A stretch of DNA of 64,000 nucleotides. Origin: Candidatus Gastranaerophilales bacterium. Its GTDB lineage: Bacteria > Cyanobacteriota > Vampirovibrionia > Gastranaerophilales > Gastranaerophilaceae. Position 1 is the stretch's first letter, and every line of letters begins with the position of its first letter. The notes under the pieces are model-generated. The model ran no database searches. It was not told the DNA's origin and was given only the letters and a program-made list of their open reading frames with translations. The stretch is taken from contig CALUTD010000003.1 of the NCBI GenBank assembly GCA_944323625.1, positions 1-64,000 on the forward strand, read 5' to 3'. Positions 53,795 through 62,637 of the stretch are shown here, in pieces. Both the position numbers and the translations under genes were made by a program.

Positions 53795-53907
53795 ATTACA
53801 CACAACAACAAATAAAAAATGATTGTTTAAAAACCGGTCGGGGTTCATGTTGTTTGGCTAAAATTATAAATGATAACCGGGAGATTAAAAGTGATTATCC
53901 TTGGTAA
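53795..53907 (+). pseudogene. C-terminal remnant of a second pilin-like gene
   Basis: The frame ending at 53907 reads QIKNDCLKTGRGSCCLAKII and then NDNREIKSDYPW, stop. The Cys spacing and the xEIKxDYP end match the pilin tails at 348, 31988 and 47492. No pilin start or hydrophobic helix lies upstream, so it is a fragment. Confidence 0.65.
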
Positions 53908-54007
53908 TTTATAAGAACAAAATTTCTCCGACTGTTTAGTATCTTTTTTTTCATAAAATATGCTAGAATATAGTAAATCAATAAAATATTAGTATATAGA
54001 GGTTATT

Positions 54008-54577
54008 ATGAAAAAAATATTAATTGGATTGTTAATAACAATAACGACAGTCGGAATAACGACAATTAACTCAATAACATTTGCTGATGCTCCTTGTGAT
54101 TCAGAGGCAATGCAAAAAACTGCTGCAGCAGCTCAAGTCCAAACTCCCGTAAAAAATAATAAAGTCGAGTCAAAAAACACTAAAACAGCAGTTAAGCCTG
54201 CAGTTAAAGAAACAACTGTTTCTCCTGTCGCCGTTGTGAATAATCCTGATGCATATTTAAATAAGACAATTACGTTTAATGCCGAGTTTGTTGCTTATTC
54301 CTCATTGGGATTGGATTATAAACCGGCATTTAGAGACGGATCGAAATATATAAGTATACTCATTAAAAGAGATGATGTTTCAAATCATACAATACCTCTT
54401 TCAGAAATGAAAATTTTTGTTACAAGAGAAGAAGCGGAAAAGCATGTTGACCTCGAACAGGGTGATAAAATCAAAATAACAGGAACTGTATTTTCAACAG
54501 CACTTGGTGACCCTTGGGTTGATGTAAAAACTTTTACTGTTTTATCACAAAAAAATAAAACAACAGATACAAAATAG
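54008..54577 (+). CDS. Exported protein with OB-fold-like domain
   Basis: A 189-residue protein with a signal peptide (about 1-26, ending TFADAP), a Lys/Ala/Thr-rich linker (about 30-75) and a compact beta domain (about 76-185). That domain shows VVNNPDAYLNKTITFNAEFV, LEQGDKIKITGTVFST and DPWVDVKTFTVL, a pattern seen in small periplasmic OB-fold proteins that bind ligands or partner proteins. Start ATG 54008 is behind GAGG. It is 24 bases upstream of the GH57 gene, so probably co-transcribed. The function is unknown. Confidence 0.65.
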   Translation: MKKILIGLLITITTVGITTINSITFADAPCDSEAMQKTAAAAQVQTPVKNNKVESKNTKTAVKPAVKETTVSPVAVVNNPDAYLNKTITFNAEFVAYSSLGLDYKPAFRDGSKYISILIKRDDVSNHTIPLSEMKIFVTREEAEKHVDLEQGDKIKITGTVFSTALGDPWVDVKTFTVLSQKNKTTDTK

Positions 54578-54601
54578 AACATTTAAAATTAGGAGTGAGT
54601 T

Positions 54602-57121
54602 GTGAAGGATAATAAAAGAGCTTATTTAACAATACATGGACATTTTTATCAACCGCCGAGAGAAAACCCTTGGCTGGAAACTATAGAAAAACAAGATAGC
54701 GCCCTTCCGTTTCATGACTGGAATGCCAGAGTAACGGCAGAGTGCTATACTCCGAATTCCGTATCAAAAATTGTTACTCAAGATAATAAAATTATGGATA
54801 TAGTAAATAACTATTCCTATATAAGTTTTAATATCGGGCCTACTTTATTATCCTGGATGGAATATTATTCTCCATACTCTTATGACAGAATTATAAAGGC
54901 AGATGTACAGAGTGCTGCAAAAAATAACGGGCATGGTAATGCTATAGCTCAAGTATACAACCATATAATAATGCCGCTTGCAAACACACGCGACAAATAT
55001 ACACAAATAATATGGGGAATAAAAGATTTTCAGTATCGTTTTGGCAGAAAACCCGAAGGCATGTGGCTTGCAGAAACCGCATGTGATGATGCAACTCTTG
55101 AAGCACTTGTTAATTGCGGAATAAAATTTACTATTCTTTCTCCTTTTCAAGCTAAAAGCGTAAGAAAACTCGGAAGTAAAGACAAATGGCAAGATGTAAG
55201 CTGGGGCAATATTGACCCGGCCAGGGCATACAGATATTTTCTAAAATCAGATAAAACAAAATATATAGATTTATTTTTCTATGACGGAGCAATCTCAAAA
55301 TCCGTAGCATTTGATGAACTGCTGGTTGACGGCAACAAATTTATATCAAGACTAAAAGAAGGTATTTCAAATCAAAGAGATTATAATCAGCTTGTTCATA
55401 TTGCAACAGACGGAGAAAGTTACGGCCACCACACAAAGTTTGGTGATATGGCGCTTTCATACATCTTGAAAGTAAGGGCGGAAGATGAAGGTTTTGAAAT
55501 AACAAATTATGCTAATTATTTAGAGCTTGAAGGTGTTCAATATGAAGTTGATATTAAAGATGTTTCTTCATGGAGCTGTGCTCACGGTGTAGGCAGATGG
55601 TGTGATGATTGCGGTTGTTCAACAGGCGGCGGTTACGGCTGGAATCAAAAATGGAGAAAACCGTTAAGAGAAGGTTTAGACTATGTAAGAGATGAATTAA
55701 TTAAAATTTTTGAAGAACATGGCTCTAAATATTTTAAGGATGTTTGGGAAGCAAGAAATGATTATATTAATGTAATTATAGACAGATGTAAATCCTCTGT
55801 TAATGATTTTATTGAAAGAAATCAAAGATATACTCTTGATAAACAAGAAGTTGTAAAAGCATTAAAACTTATGGAAATGCAAAGGCAAGCTCTTTTAATG
55901 TATACGAGCTGCGGTTGGTTTTTCTCTGAAATTTCAGGAATTGAAACAACTCAAATAATGAAGTATGCACTTAGAGCAATGCAGCTTGCCGCTTCTTTCT
56001 CCAATATTGATATTGAATCTAATTTCTTAAAAATATTGGATAAAGCTCAAAGTAATATACCATCTTACGGTACAGGTAAAAACGTATACGAAAGGTTTGT
56101 TAAACCTTCTTCCGTTTCTGTCAAACAAATAGCTGCTTTGTGGGCTATCTCTTCAACAAATATTCAATATGAAGATATATCTTCTTTATATTGCTATAAT
56201 GTTAAAAAACATTTTTATAAACATATTTCAAAGGGTACGACAGAGTTTACTATCGGTAGATTAGAAATTGAATCTAAAATAACTTTTGAAAAATCTGACC
56301 TTATTTTTGCCTCACTTCAATTTTCTGAAGGAGATTTTCATTGCGCAATAAAAACTTATGATGAATCGGAAAACATTTTGGAACTTTCAAAAAAACTTAC
56401 CGATATTTATCTTAAATACCCAATTACAGAGATTATAAGAGCACTTGATAATATATTCGGAAATGAATACTATACTTTAAAAGATATACTGGTTGAGGAT
56501 AGAAGCAATATTCTTTCAACTTCTCTAAAAGAAAAACTTAAGAAATTTTCAAACGTATACAGAGAAGTATATAACGAAGGTAAAAGCTCTATTTTAGAAC
56601 TCATAAATCTTGGTATTACCGTACCTAATGAATATAAGCTTGCAGCACAGTATACTCTTTCAAATGATTTTAATGACTTGTTCAAAAATTGCGAAAATAT
56701 TACTGATGATACAGTAATTCAGACTGCATCAAATATTGTTGAAGAAGCTGCTTTGTTTAAAATAGATATTGATAAATCTCCGACAAGTAATATTTTCTCA
56801 CAGCAAATTCAAAAAACAATTTATAATTTTATTAAAAATTTTGATATTCACAGGCTTAATAACGTCATAAAATTGTTTGAATGTGCAGGGAAATTAAATA
56901 TTAAGGTGGATATATCTGAAGCCCAAAATATGTATTTTAATAAGATATATTCAAAATTTACCCATCTGCTTGATGCAGTTAAGAAAACAAATGATAATTT
57001 GGAAGAAATTAGAGAATTTCTGTTCTCTATACTCGTTTTGGGTGAATACCTGAATATAAATACCGATTTCTATAAATCATCAATCTTAAAATTAACTTCC
57101 GATAAGATAGAGATTAATTAA
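54602..57121 (+). CDS. Glycoside hydrolase family 57 protein with DUF3536 region
   Basis: An 839-residue protein probably acting on alpha-glucans in the cytoplasm. GH57 motifs are HGHFYQPPRENPW at the start, the catalytic-glutamate region GMWLAETACDD at about 157 and the aspartate region HIATDGESYGHH at about 265. WCDDCGCSTGGGYGWNQKWR and the helical C-terminal half are typical of DUF3536-containing members found in cyanobacteria and anaerobes. The start is GTG 54602 with AGGAG eight bases upstream. It ends with a 30-base overlap with convergent coaE. Confidence 0.85.
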   Translation: MKDNKRAYLTIHGHFYQPPRENPWLETIEKQDSALPFHDWNARVTAECYTPNSVSKIVTQDNKIMDIVNNYSYISFNIGPTLLSWMEYYSPYSYDRIIKADVQSAAKNNGHGNAIAQVYNHIIMPLANTRDKYTQIIWGIKDFQYRFGRKPEGMWLAETACDDATLEALVNCGIKFTILSPFQAKSVRKLGSKDKWQDVSWGNIDPARAYRYFLKSDKTKYIDLFFYDGAISKSVAFDELLVDGNKFISRLKEGISNQRDYNQLVHIATDGESYGHHTKFGDMALSYILKVRAEDEGFEITNYANYLELEGVQYEVDIKDVSSWSCAHGVGRWCDDCGCSTGGGYGWNQKWRKPLREGLDYVRDELIKIFEEHGSKYFKDVWEARNDYINVIIDRCKSSVNDFIERNQRYTLDKQEVVKALKLMEMQRQALLMYTSCGWFFSEISGIETTQIMKYALRAMQLAASFSNIDIESNFLKILDKAQSNIPSYGTGKNVYERFVKPSSVSVKQIAALWAISSTNIQYEDISSLYCYNVKKHFYKHISKGTTEFTIGRLEIESKITFEKSDLIFASLQFSEGDFHCAIKTYDESENILELSKKLTDIYLKYPITEIIRALDNIFGNEYYTLKDILVEDRSNILSTSLKEKLKKFSNVYREVYNEGKSSILELINLGITVPNEYKLAAQYTLSNDFNDLFKNCENITDDTVIQTASNIVEEAALFKIDIDKSPTSNIFSQQIQKTIYNFIKNFDIHRLNNVIKLFECAGKLNIKVDISEAQNMYFNKIYSKFTHLLDAVKKTNDNLEEIREFLFSILVLGEYLNINTDFYKSSILKLTSDKIEIN

Positions 57122-57700
57122 GTCTTTTAAAACAGTTTGTAATTGTTTTTCAAAATTATCCAAATCCGAATTATTGTATATTACATAATCGGATTTTTTT
57201 ATTTTTTCTTCTTCTTTTTTTTGTGAATTAATGCGTTTTAAAGCTTCATTTTCACTCAAATTATTTCTTTTAATTAACCTGTTTAAGCGTATATTCTCAG
57301 GAGCCGAAATAAAAATAATTTTGTCAAATTTTGATTCTTGCTTCGTTTCAAAAAGAAGTGCCATTGATATAAATATTATTTTTTCTTCTTTATTACTATT
57401 AATAAATTTTTCTATTTCGAAAAATATTTTCTTGTGCATTATTTGCTCAAGTCTTTTTTTCTTATCAGAATTAGAAAAAATTAAATATCCTAATTTTTCT
57501 TTCGAAATCTTTAAATCATCATCAAGTATGTCATCTTCTTTAAAAGCCTCAATTATCTCTTTTTGAGTTTGCTTATCATTTTCAATTATATTTTTATTAA
57601 TTTCGTCAGCATCAATAACCTTGTAATTTAAACCTGCAAGTATTTTCTCTGCCTGTGATTTACCGCTTGCAATGTTACCTGTAATTCCGATTTTAATCAT
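57092..57700 (-). CDS. coaE: Dephospho-CoA kinase
   Basis: The last step of coenzyme A synthesis: ATP-dependent phosphorylation of dephospho-CoA. The P-loop is GITGNIASGKSQ at the N-terminus, DADEI is the substrate aspartate, and LLFETKQESKFDKIIFISAP leads to the lid region with RLIKRNNLSENEALKRI. I start at ATG 57700, which gives MIKIGITGN and has AGGAAAAAT upstream; an ATG nine codons earlier is less likely. About 202 residues. The 3' end overlaps the GH57 gene on the other strand. Confidence 0.94.
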   Translation of the reverse strand: MIKIGITGNIASGKSQAEKILAGLNYKVIDADEINKNIIENDKQTQKEIIEAFKEDDILDDDLKISKEKLGYLIFSNSDKKKRLEQIMHKKIFFEIEKFINSNKEEKIIFISMALLFETKQESKFDKIIFISAPENIRLNRLIKRNNLSENEALKRINSQKKEEEKIKKSDYVIYNNSDLDNFEKQLQTVLKDLINLYLIGS

Positions 57701-57736
57701 ATTTTTCCTTTTTTCTAATTCTATCATAAAAACCTG

Positions 57737-57765
57737 TTGACATTTTGTAAGGCATGCCTTACAAT
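57737..57765 (+). promoter_or_regulatory. Promoter with embedded perfect palindromic operator
   Basis: TTGACA (57737) and TACAAT (57760) are 17 bases apart. Between and over them lies TTGTAAGGCATGCCTTACAA (57745-57764), a perfect 20-base palindrome of the kind bound by DtxR/MntR-family metalloregulators. The repressor gene starts 26 bases downstream, so it is most likely autoregulated. Confidence 0.85.
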
Positions 57766-57790
57766 TATAAACATAGAAAGAAAATAAAAA

Positions 57791-58216
57791 ATGAATAATT
57801 TAAGTGCAAGTTTAGAAGATTATTTAGAATTAATTTGTAATTTGCTTGAAACAAGTCAAAGTGTCAAAGCGGTCGAAATTGCTAAAAAGCTTAATATATC
57901 AAGAGCATCAGTATCTGAAGCATTAATGAAACTTGCACAAAAAAACCTAATTATATACGAAGGGCATAAAGGTATAACTATAACGGAGGCAGGGTTAAAA
58001 CTGGCTCAGGAAGTTATTGATAAACATAATGTTTTTACCGCTTTTTTTGAGGAAACACTTGGTTTAAATAAAGAGACAGCAGAAGAAAATGCCTGCAAAA
58101 TTGAACATGTAATAGATGATGAAGTTTTTAAACGAATAAAATTATTTCAAAAATATTGTAGCGAAAATAAAGAATTCATAAATAAATTCAAGAAAGGATT
58201 AAAAAAGGAAGCTTAA
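57791..58216 (+). CDS. DtxR/MntR-family metal-dependent repressor
   Basis: A 141-residue regulator with a winged helix (about 5-70: AVEIAKKLNISRASVSEALM) and a dimerisation/metal domain, but no SH3 extension. Candidate metal ligands are D10 and E13 in SLEDYLELI, H79 in DKHNVF, and C102, E105 and H106 in CKIEH. Cys at 102, where MntR has Glu and DtxR has Cys, points to iron rather than manganese sensing, though this is an inference. It reads from the promoter with the palindromic operator. It is followed after two bases by an unknown membrane protein, probably in the same regulon. Confidence 0.92.
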   Translation: MNNLSASLEDYLELICNLLETSQSVKAVEIAKKLNISRASVSEALMKLAQKNLIIYEGHKGITITEAGLKLAQEVIDKHNVFTAFFEETLGLNKETAEENACKIEHVIDDEVFKRIKLFQKYCSENKEFINKFKKGLKKEA

Positions 58217-58218
58217 AC

Positions 58219-59214
58219 ATGAATAACATAAAAGTGTTAGGGAAATTTTTAGACCAGCCGATATTAGTATCAAAATTTCAAAAAGCTGTACCGGCAATAC
58301 TAACTTTAGGTGCAGCGGCATATACAGTGTATGATGCAAGAAAAGCAGAAGAAGGTAAAAGAAAAAACAGGGCGTTAAAAACCGGTGTTACACTTGCCGC
58401 AACGACTATGGCGGCTCTTGCCGCTCCTCATATAGCTTCCAAAATAACAAAAAGACCACTGGCACCATCTCTTGCGAATATAAAAAATTCTAATAAAGAA
58501 CTGGTTGATACTTTTGTAAAAACTACAAAAATTGATGATAAAACTAAAAATATTTTGAATAAAAGCAAAGATAAAATACTTGGATTCAAGGATGTAAAAA
58601 ATCTATTTACAACTTTAGGTAAAAAAGAGGGAGGGAAAGAGTTTTTAGAAAAACTTATACCTTCTCCGCAAAATGTTAGTGCAAAAGATATATTTTCTGA
58701 AATAGGATATTTATCAATATATGGTGCTGTTCCGGTATTAGGCGGAATAGCAGGCGGTATAGCTGCAGACAAACTCACAGAAAAAAATTGGAAAAAAAAT
58801 GTGCCTAATAAAATAAAAGAAGGTGCTTATCAATATTTAGCAAATATATTTATGTGTAATGTAGGTGCAGGTGCAGCTTTAGGGATAATGGAGAAGGCCG
58901 GAATAAAATCAAAAGGTGCAAGAGCTTTAGGTATGACAGCCGGAATAGTAACAACCGGAATTATCGGCGGCAGCAAAATAGCTAACTTTATTGGTAAAAA
59001 AGTTATTGATCCTATTTGTGAAAAAGGAAATCACGTTTGCAAAAAAGAATGCAAAAAGCAAAAAGAAAGAACACCTGAAGTTTTGGATATAGGTTTACAT
59101 ACTGATGATATTGCTACAGTATCATTGTTATCAGGATTAAAGTGGATTGAACCTGCACTTCCCGTTATGTATACATTATCGGGTTACAGAGCGGGTATAG
59201 GATATAGAAATTAG
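58219..59214 (+). CDS. Unknown Ala/Gly-rich membrane protein in the DtxR operon
   Basis: A 331-residue basic protein. It has several Ala/Gly-rich hydrophobic segments: about 25-38 (AVPAILTLGAAAYTVYDARK), about 55-75 (VTLAATTMAALAAPHIA), about 165-185 (GAVPVLGGIAGGIAADKL), about 205-225 (CNVGAGAALGIMEKAGI) and about 235-255. CEKGNHVCKKECKKQKE near 270-285 is a Cys/Lys cluster that could bind metal. No family is recognised. Position next to a metal-dependent repressor suggests metal-linked expression; function unknown. AAACATG context, with the stop of dtxR just upstream, indicates coupling. Confidence 0.6.
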   Translation: MNNIKVLGKFLDQPILVSKFQKAVPAILTLGAAAYTVYDARKAEEGKRKNRALKTGVTLAATTMAALAAPHIASKITKRPLAPSLANIKNSNKELVDTFVKTTKIDDKTKNILNKSKDKILGFKDVKNLFTTLGKKEGGKEFLEKLIPSPQNVSAKDIFSEIGYLSIYGAVPVLGGIAGGIAADKLTEKNWKKNVPNKIKEGAYQYLANIFMCNVGAGAALGIMEKAGIKSKGARALGMTAGIVTTGIIGGSKIANFIGKKVIDPICEKGNHVCKKECKKQKERTPEVLDIGLHTDDIATVSLLSGLKWIEPALPVMYTLSGYRAGIGYRN

Positions 59215-59242
59215 TATTTTAATTTCCTTTTTGTTTAACTGT

Positions 59243-59270
59243 CCAAATTTTAATAATTTGGATTTTTTTT
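59243..59270 (+). terminator. Intrinsic terminator of the DtxR operon
   Basis: CCAAATT pairs with AATTTGG across five bases and is followed by A and T8. Confidence 0.85.
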
Positions 59271-59279
59271 ATAAATAAA

Positions 59280-59306
59280 ACAGGGGATATTTATTTTCCC
59301 CTGTTT
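59280..59306 (-). terminator. Intrinsic terminator of the BI-1 gene
   Basis: ACAGGGGA pairs with TCCCCTGT; on the minus strand it is followed by a T-rich run. It is convergent with the terminator at 59243. Confidence 0.8.
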
Positions 59307-59326
59307 CAAATTTTAGCTTATATCAA

Positions 59327-60061
59327 TTACCTGTTATTGAATCTTGAAAGAATCCTTAATATTTCAATATACAACCAAACAAGAGTAACCATAAGACCGA
59401 AAGCACCATACCACTCAAAATAAGACGGAAGTCCGGCATTAGAACCGCGTTCTATAAAATGGTAGTCCAAAATAAGGCTAAATGCAGCGACACCTGCTAT
59501 TACAATGTTAATGATAATTGCAAGAGGTGAATTACTTGTAAAATACGGTACATTTAGACCAAATAATGCCATAACTATACTTATAAGATAGAAAATAAAA
59601 ATAGCAGTCATTGCCGTAAATAATACTGATGTAAACATTGCTGTTACTCTTATAATTCGCAATTTATAAAGAAGCGCCATTGTAATTGCAGTTAAAAAAG
59701 TAATAGAAACAGCTTGAATAACAATACCGGGATATCTAGCTTCTACAAAACATGAAATCCCCGATAAAGCAGCACCTTCCGCAAAAGCATATAAAGGCGC
59801 CAAAAATGGTGCCCAATCACGTTTAAACGATATTACTATTGCCAAAATAAAACCTGTAATTAATCCGCCCCAGGTAAGCATATTAACATAGTCAAAGTGT
59901 TTTAGTGAAAATTGATAGTATACTGCACCGGCCGCAACAAGTAATAATAAAGTCAGTATCATAAACTTATTCATACTGCCCGCAACAGTCATCGGACGAT
60001 CTGATATTGCATAAGCTTCAGAAATTATGTTTTCTCTTAACATAGGATTTGAACTTCTCAT
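59327..60061 (-). CDS. Bax inhibitor-1/YccA-family membrane protein
   Basis: A 244-residue protein with seven predicted transmembrane helices. It belongs to the BI-1 family (YetJ/YccA-like) of pH-gated calcium leak channels, some of which modulate membrane proteases. Motifs are FLAPLYAFAEGAALSGISCF, SITFLTAITMALLYKLRIIR, AVAAFSLILDYHFIE-like (here GVAAFSLILDYHFIERGSN, with the conserved Asp) and the final EWYGAFGLMVTLVWLYIEIL. The start is ATG 60061, divergent from eno with about 90 bases between. Confidence 0.9.
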   Translation of the reverse strand: MRSSNPMLRENIISEAYAISDRPMTVAGSMNKFMILTLLLLVAAGAVYYQFSLKHFDYVNMLTWGGLITGFILAIVISFKRDWAPFLAPLYAFAEGAALSGISCFVEARYPGIVIQAVSITFLTAITMALLYKLRIIRVTAMFTSVLFTAMTAIFIFYLISIVMALFGLNVPYFTSNSPLAIIINIVIAGVAAFSLILDYHFIERGSNAGLPSYFEWYGAFGLMVTLVWLYIEILRILSRFNNR

Positions 60062-60150
60062 TTTACCTCCAAAATTTGTACATGTAGATTATACCACATT
60101 TTAATATTATATGAGATTCTCTTATTAAACAGAATCGGAAAAGAGGTATT

Positions 60151-61395
60151 ATGAACGCAAAAATAAAAGAAATATTATCCAGGCAAATAATTGATTCACG
60201 TGGTGTTCCGACAATAGAAACTGATGTAATCCTTACGACCGGAACAATAGGCAGAGCTGCAGTACCTTCAGGAGCTTCCACCGGCAAGTTTGAGGCTGTA
60301 GAATTAAGGGATAACGACAAAAATCAATATTTTGGGAAAAGTATTTATAAAGCAATAAATAATGTGGAAAAAATAATAAAACCTGCACTATTGGGACAGA
60401 ATCCGTTTAATCAAAAAGAAATTGATTTAATAATGATAAACAAAGACGGAAGTGAAAATAAATCGAAGCTTGGTGCTAATGCAATATTGAGTGTATCACT
60501 TGCTAATGCGAAAGCGTGTGCTTGTGAAGAAGGAATATCTTTGTATAAATATTTGGGCGGAATATTTGCATCAACACTTCCAATTCCTATGATGAATATT
60601 ATAAACGGAGGCGCACATGCAAATAATAAGCTGGATTTTCAAGAATTTATGATTCAGCCTGTCGGAAGCTGTGATATAAAAGAAAGCATAAAAATGGGAA
60701 GTGAAGTTTTTCATGAATTAAAAAAAATACTTAATAAAAACGGATTTTCGACGTCAGTAGGTGATGAAGGCGGTTTTGCTCCCGATTTTAGCTGTAATAA
60801 AGAAGCACTTGATGTTATTCTAGAGGCAATAAAAAATGCCGGTTATAATAATGATGAAATAAAAATATGTATTGATGTCGCAGCCTCAGAACTATATAAA
60901 AATAACAAATATATACTTGAGGGTGAAGGAAAAGAATTTTCAACAAATGAAATGATATCATATCTTGAATCTATTGTTGCGAAATATCCTGTTATATCAA
61001 TAGAAGACGGTTTAAGCGAAGAAGATTATCAGGGATGGCAATGTCTCACATCAAGAATGGGAAACAATTGTCAGTTGGTTGGTGATGACTTATTCGTAAC
61101 AAACTACAAAAAGCTTGAAAAGGGTATTGAAGAAAAAATTGCTAATGCTATATTAATTAAACCAAACCAGTGCGGTACATTATCAGAAACATTAGATACA
61201 ATACTTTTAGCGCAAAAACATAATTATAAAACAATTATTTCTCACCGTTCGGGTGAAACCGAAGATACATTTATATCCGATTTATCAGTGGCGGTAAATT
61301 CAGGTCAAATAAAGACCGGCTCAGTATCAAGAGGTGAAAGAACTTGTAAATACAACCAATTGATAAGAATTGAAGAAGAATTGACAAGACAATAG
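60151..61395 (+). CDS. eno: Enolase
   Basis: Interconverts 2-phosphoglycerate and phosphoenolpyruvate in glycolysis. Full length at 414 residues. Signatures are SRGVPTIETDV, PSGASTGKFEA, MNIINGGAHANNKLDFQEF, VGDEGGFAPD, ISIEDGLSEED, VGDDLFVTN, LIKPNQCGTLSE (catalytic Lys) and SHRSGETEDTFI. AGAGG precedes the start. A strong terminator follows. Confidence 0.98.
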   Translation: MNAKIKEILSRQIIDSRGVPTIETDVILTTGTIGRAAVPSGASTGKFEAVELRDNDKNQYFGKSIYKAINNVEKIIKPALLGQNPFNQKEIDLIMINKDGSENKSKLGANAILSVSLANAKACACEEGISLYKYLGGIFASTLPIPMMNIINGGAHANNKLDFQEFMIQPVGSCDIKESIKMGSEVFHELKKILNKNGFSTSVGDEGGFAPDFSCNKEALDVILEAIKNAGYNNDEIKICIDVAASELYKNNKYILEGEGKEFSTNEMISYLESIVAKYPVISIEDGLSEEDYQGWQCLTSRMGNNCQLVGDDLFVTNYKKLEKGIEEKIANAILIKPNQCGTLSETLDTILLAQKHNYKTIISHRSGETEDTFISDLSVAVNSGQIKTGSVSRGERTCKYNQLIRIEEELTRQ

Positions 61396-61406
61396 GTTGT
61401 TAATTT

Positions 61407-61447
61407 AAATAAAGTGATAATTGAATAAAAAATTATCACTTTATTTT
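61407..61447 (+). terminator. Intrinsic terminator of eno
   Basis: AATAAAGTGATAATT pairs with AATTATCACTTTATT, followed by T5. It is also usable from the convergent DnaJ-like gene. Confidence 0.85.
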
Positions 61448-61466
61448 TATATATTACGCTATAATT

Positions 61467-62504
61467 TTATTTTTCTAATTCTGCCAATTGCATGTATAAT
61501 TCTTTTTGTTTTGCGCTGATTGTTTCAGGAATATTTATAGATACCTTAATGTTTAAGTTACCATATCCTCCTGTCTTTTTAGGTAAACCCAAATCTTTAA
61601 GACGAAGTGTCTTGCCGCTTCTTGTCAAAGGTGGTATTTTAATTGCAATTGTTCCATGTAAAGTTGAAATATCTTTTTTGCAGCCCAAAACGGCTTGAGA
61701 AGGTGTAATTTCAACTGTCTTTGTAAGATTATCTCCTTCAATTGTATATTCGTTATCTTTTAGTTTAATTACAAAATATAAGTCGCCTTTTCTTCCGTAA
61801 TTATCAGTTTTGCCTTCTCCTTTTAGTCTGATTTTTTGGCCTTCTTTTACGCCTTTTGGAATTTTAACAGTCAGGGTTTTTGTTTTATTTACAATTCCCG
61901 TACCGCCGCATTCAGAGCAAACACTGCCTGCGCCTGAACATTTCATACATTTCTCAACAGTACTCATTTTAACATTTACAGGCTTATCACTCATTAAATC
62001 TTTAGCGGTTATATTTAAATCTTGAGTAACATCCAAATTAACCAGTGGTTCTTCTTTTTGAAATCTTGAAGAAGATTTTGAACTATGTGTGGCACCCGAA
62101 AATAAATCATCATAAGAGAACCTTCCTGATGTCCTTTGTGATTTTCTTGAGCCTCCCATTAAATCACCGAATATAGAGCTAAAAAAGTCAGAAAAATCAC
62201 CCATATTAGAGAAACTTTGGCTATAGCCGCCCTGATTAAAATTAAATCCTTCAAATCCCGGCGGAGGTGTAAAGTTAGCACCTTGCTGCCAGTTAGCACC
62301 TAAACTGTCATACCTGCTTTTCTTTTCTTTATCGGATAATACTTCGTATGCTTCATTTATATCTTTAAATTTGTTTACGGCATCAGGAGATTTATTTACA
62401 TCCGGATGGTATTGTCTTGCAAGTTTTCTATAAGCCGATTTTATTTTAGCTTCCGTAGCATCTCTTTCAACACCTAATATTTTATAATAATCTTTGTATT
62501 CCAT
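61467..62504 (-). CDS. DnaJ-like co-chaperone with half zinc-finger
   Basis: A 345-residue Hsp40. The J-domain (1-68) has DYYKILGVERDATEAKIKSA and the HPD motif in YHPDVNKSPD. A Gly/Phe/Ser-rich region (about 75-150) follows. The central cysteine region has only two C-x-x-C-x-G-x-G modules (CMKCSGAG and CSECGGTG) where full DnaJ has four. The C-terminal substrate-binding domains (about 210-335) include VKIPKGVKEGQKIRLKGEG and LRLKDLGLPKKTGGYGNLNI. It lies between type I DnaJ and CbpA. No dnaK or grpE nearby. AAGGAG precedes the start. Confidence 0.9.
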   Translation of the reverse strand: MEYKDYYKILGVERDATEAKIKSAYRKLARQYHPDVNKSPDAVNKFKDINEAYEVLSDKEKKSRYDSLGANWQQGANFTPPPGFEGFNFNQGGYSQSFSNMGDFSDFFSSIFGDLMGGSRKSQRTSGRFSYDDLFSGATHSSKSSSRFQKEEPLVNLDVTQDLNITAKDLMSDKPVNVKMSTVEKCMKCSGAGSVCSECGGTGIVNKTKTLTVKIPKGVKEGQKIRLKGEGKTDNYGRKGDLYFVIKLKDNEYTIEGDNLTKTVEITPSQAVLGCKKDISTLHGTIAIKIPPLTRSGKTLRLKDLGLPKKTGGYGNLNIKVSINIPETISAKQKELYMQLAELEK

Positions 62505-62637
62505 TATTAAATCTCCTTAATATAATAATAATATAAAAACTAAGCTATATTAAAATAGTTAATGTTTTTTTAACTTTGTTTAGTTTAATTTAATAAAGTA
62601 GTTAACAAATGCAGTGTTTTTTTATATCATATAAGTA

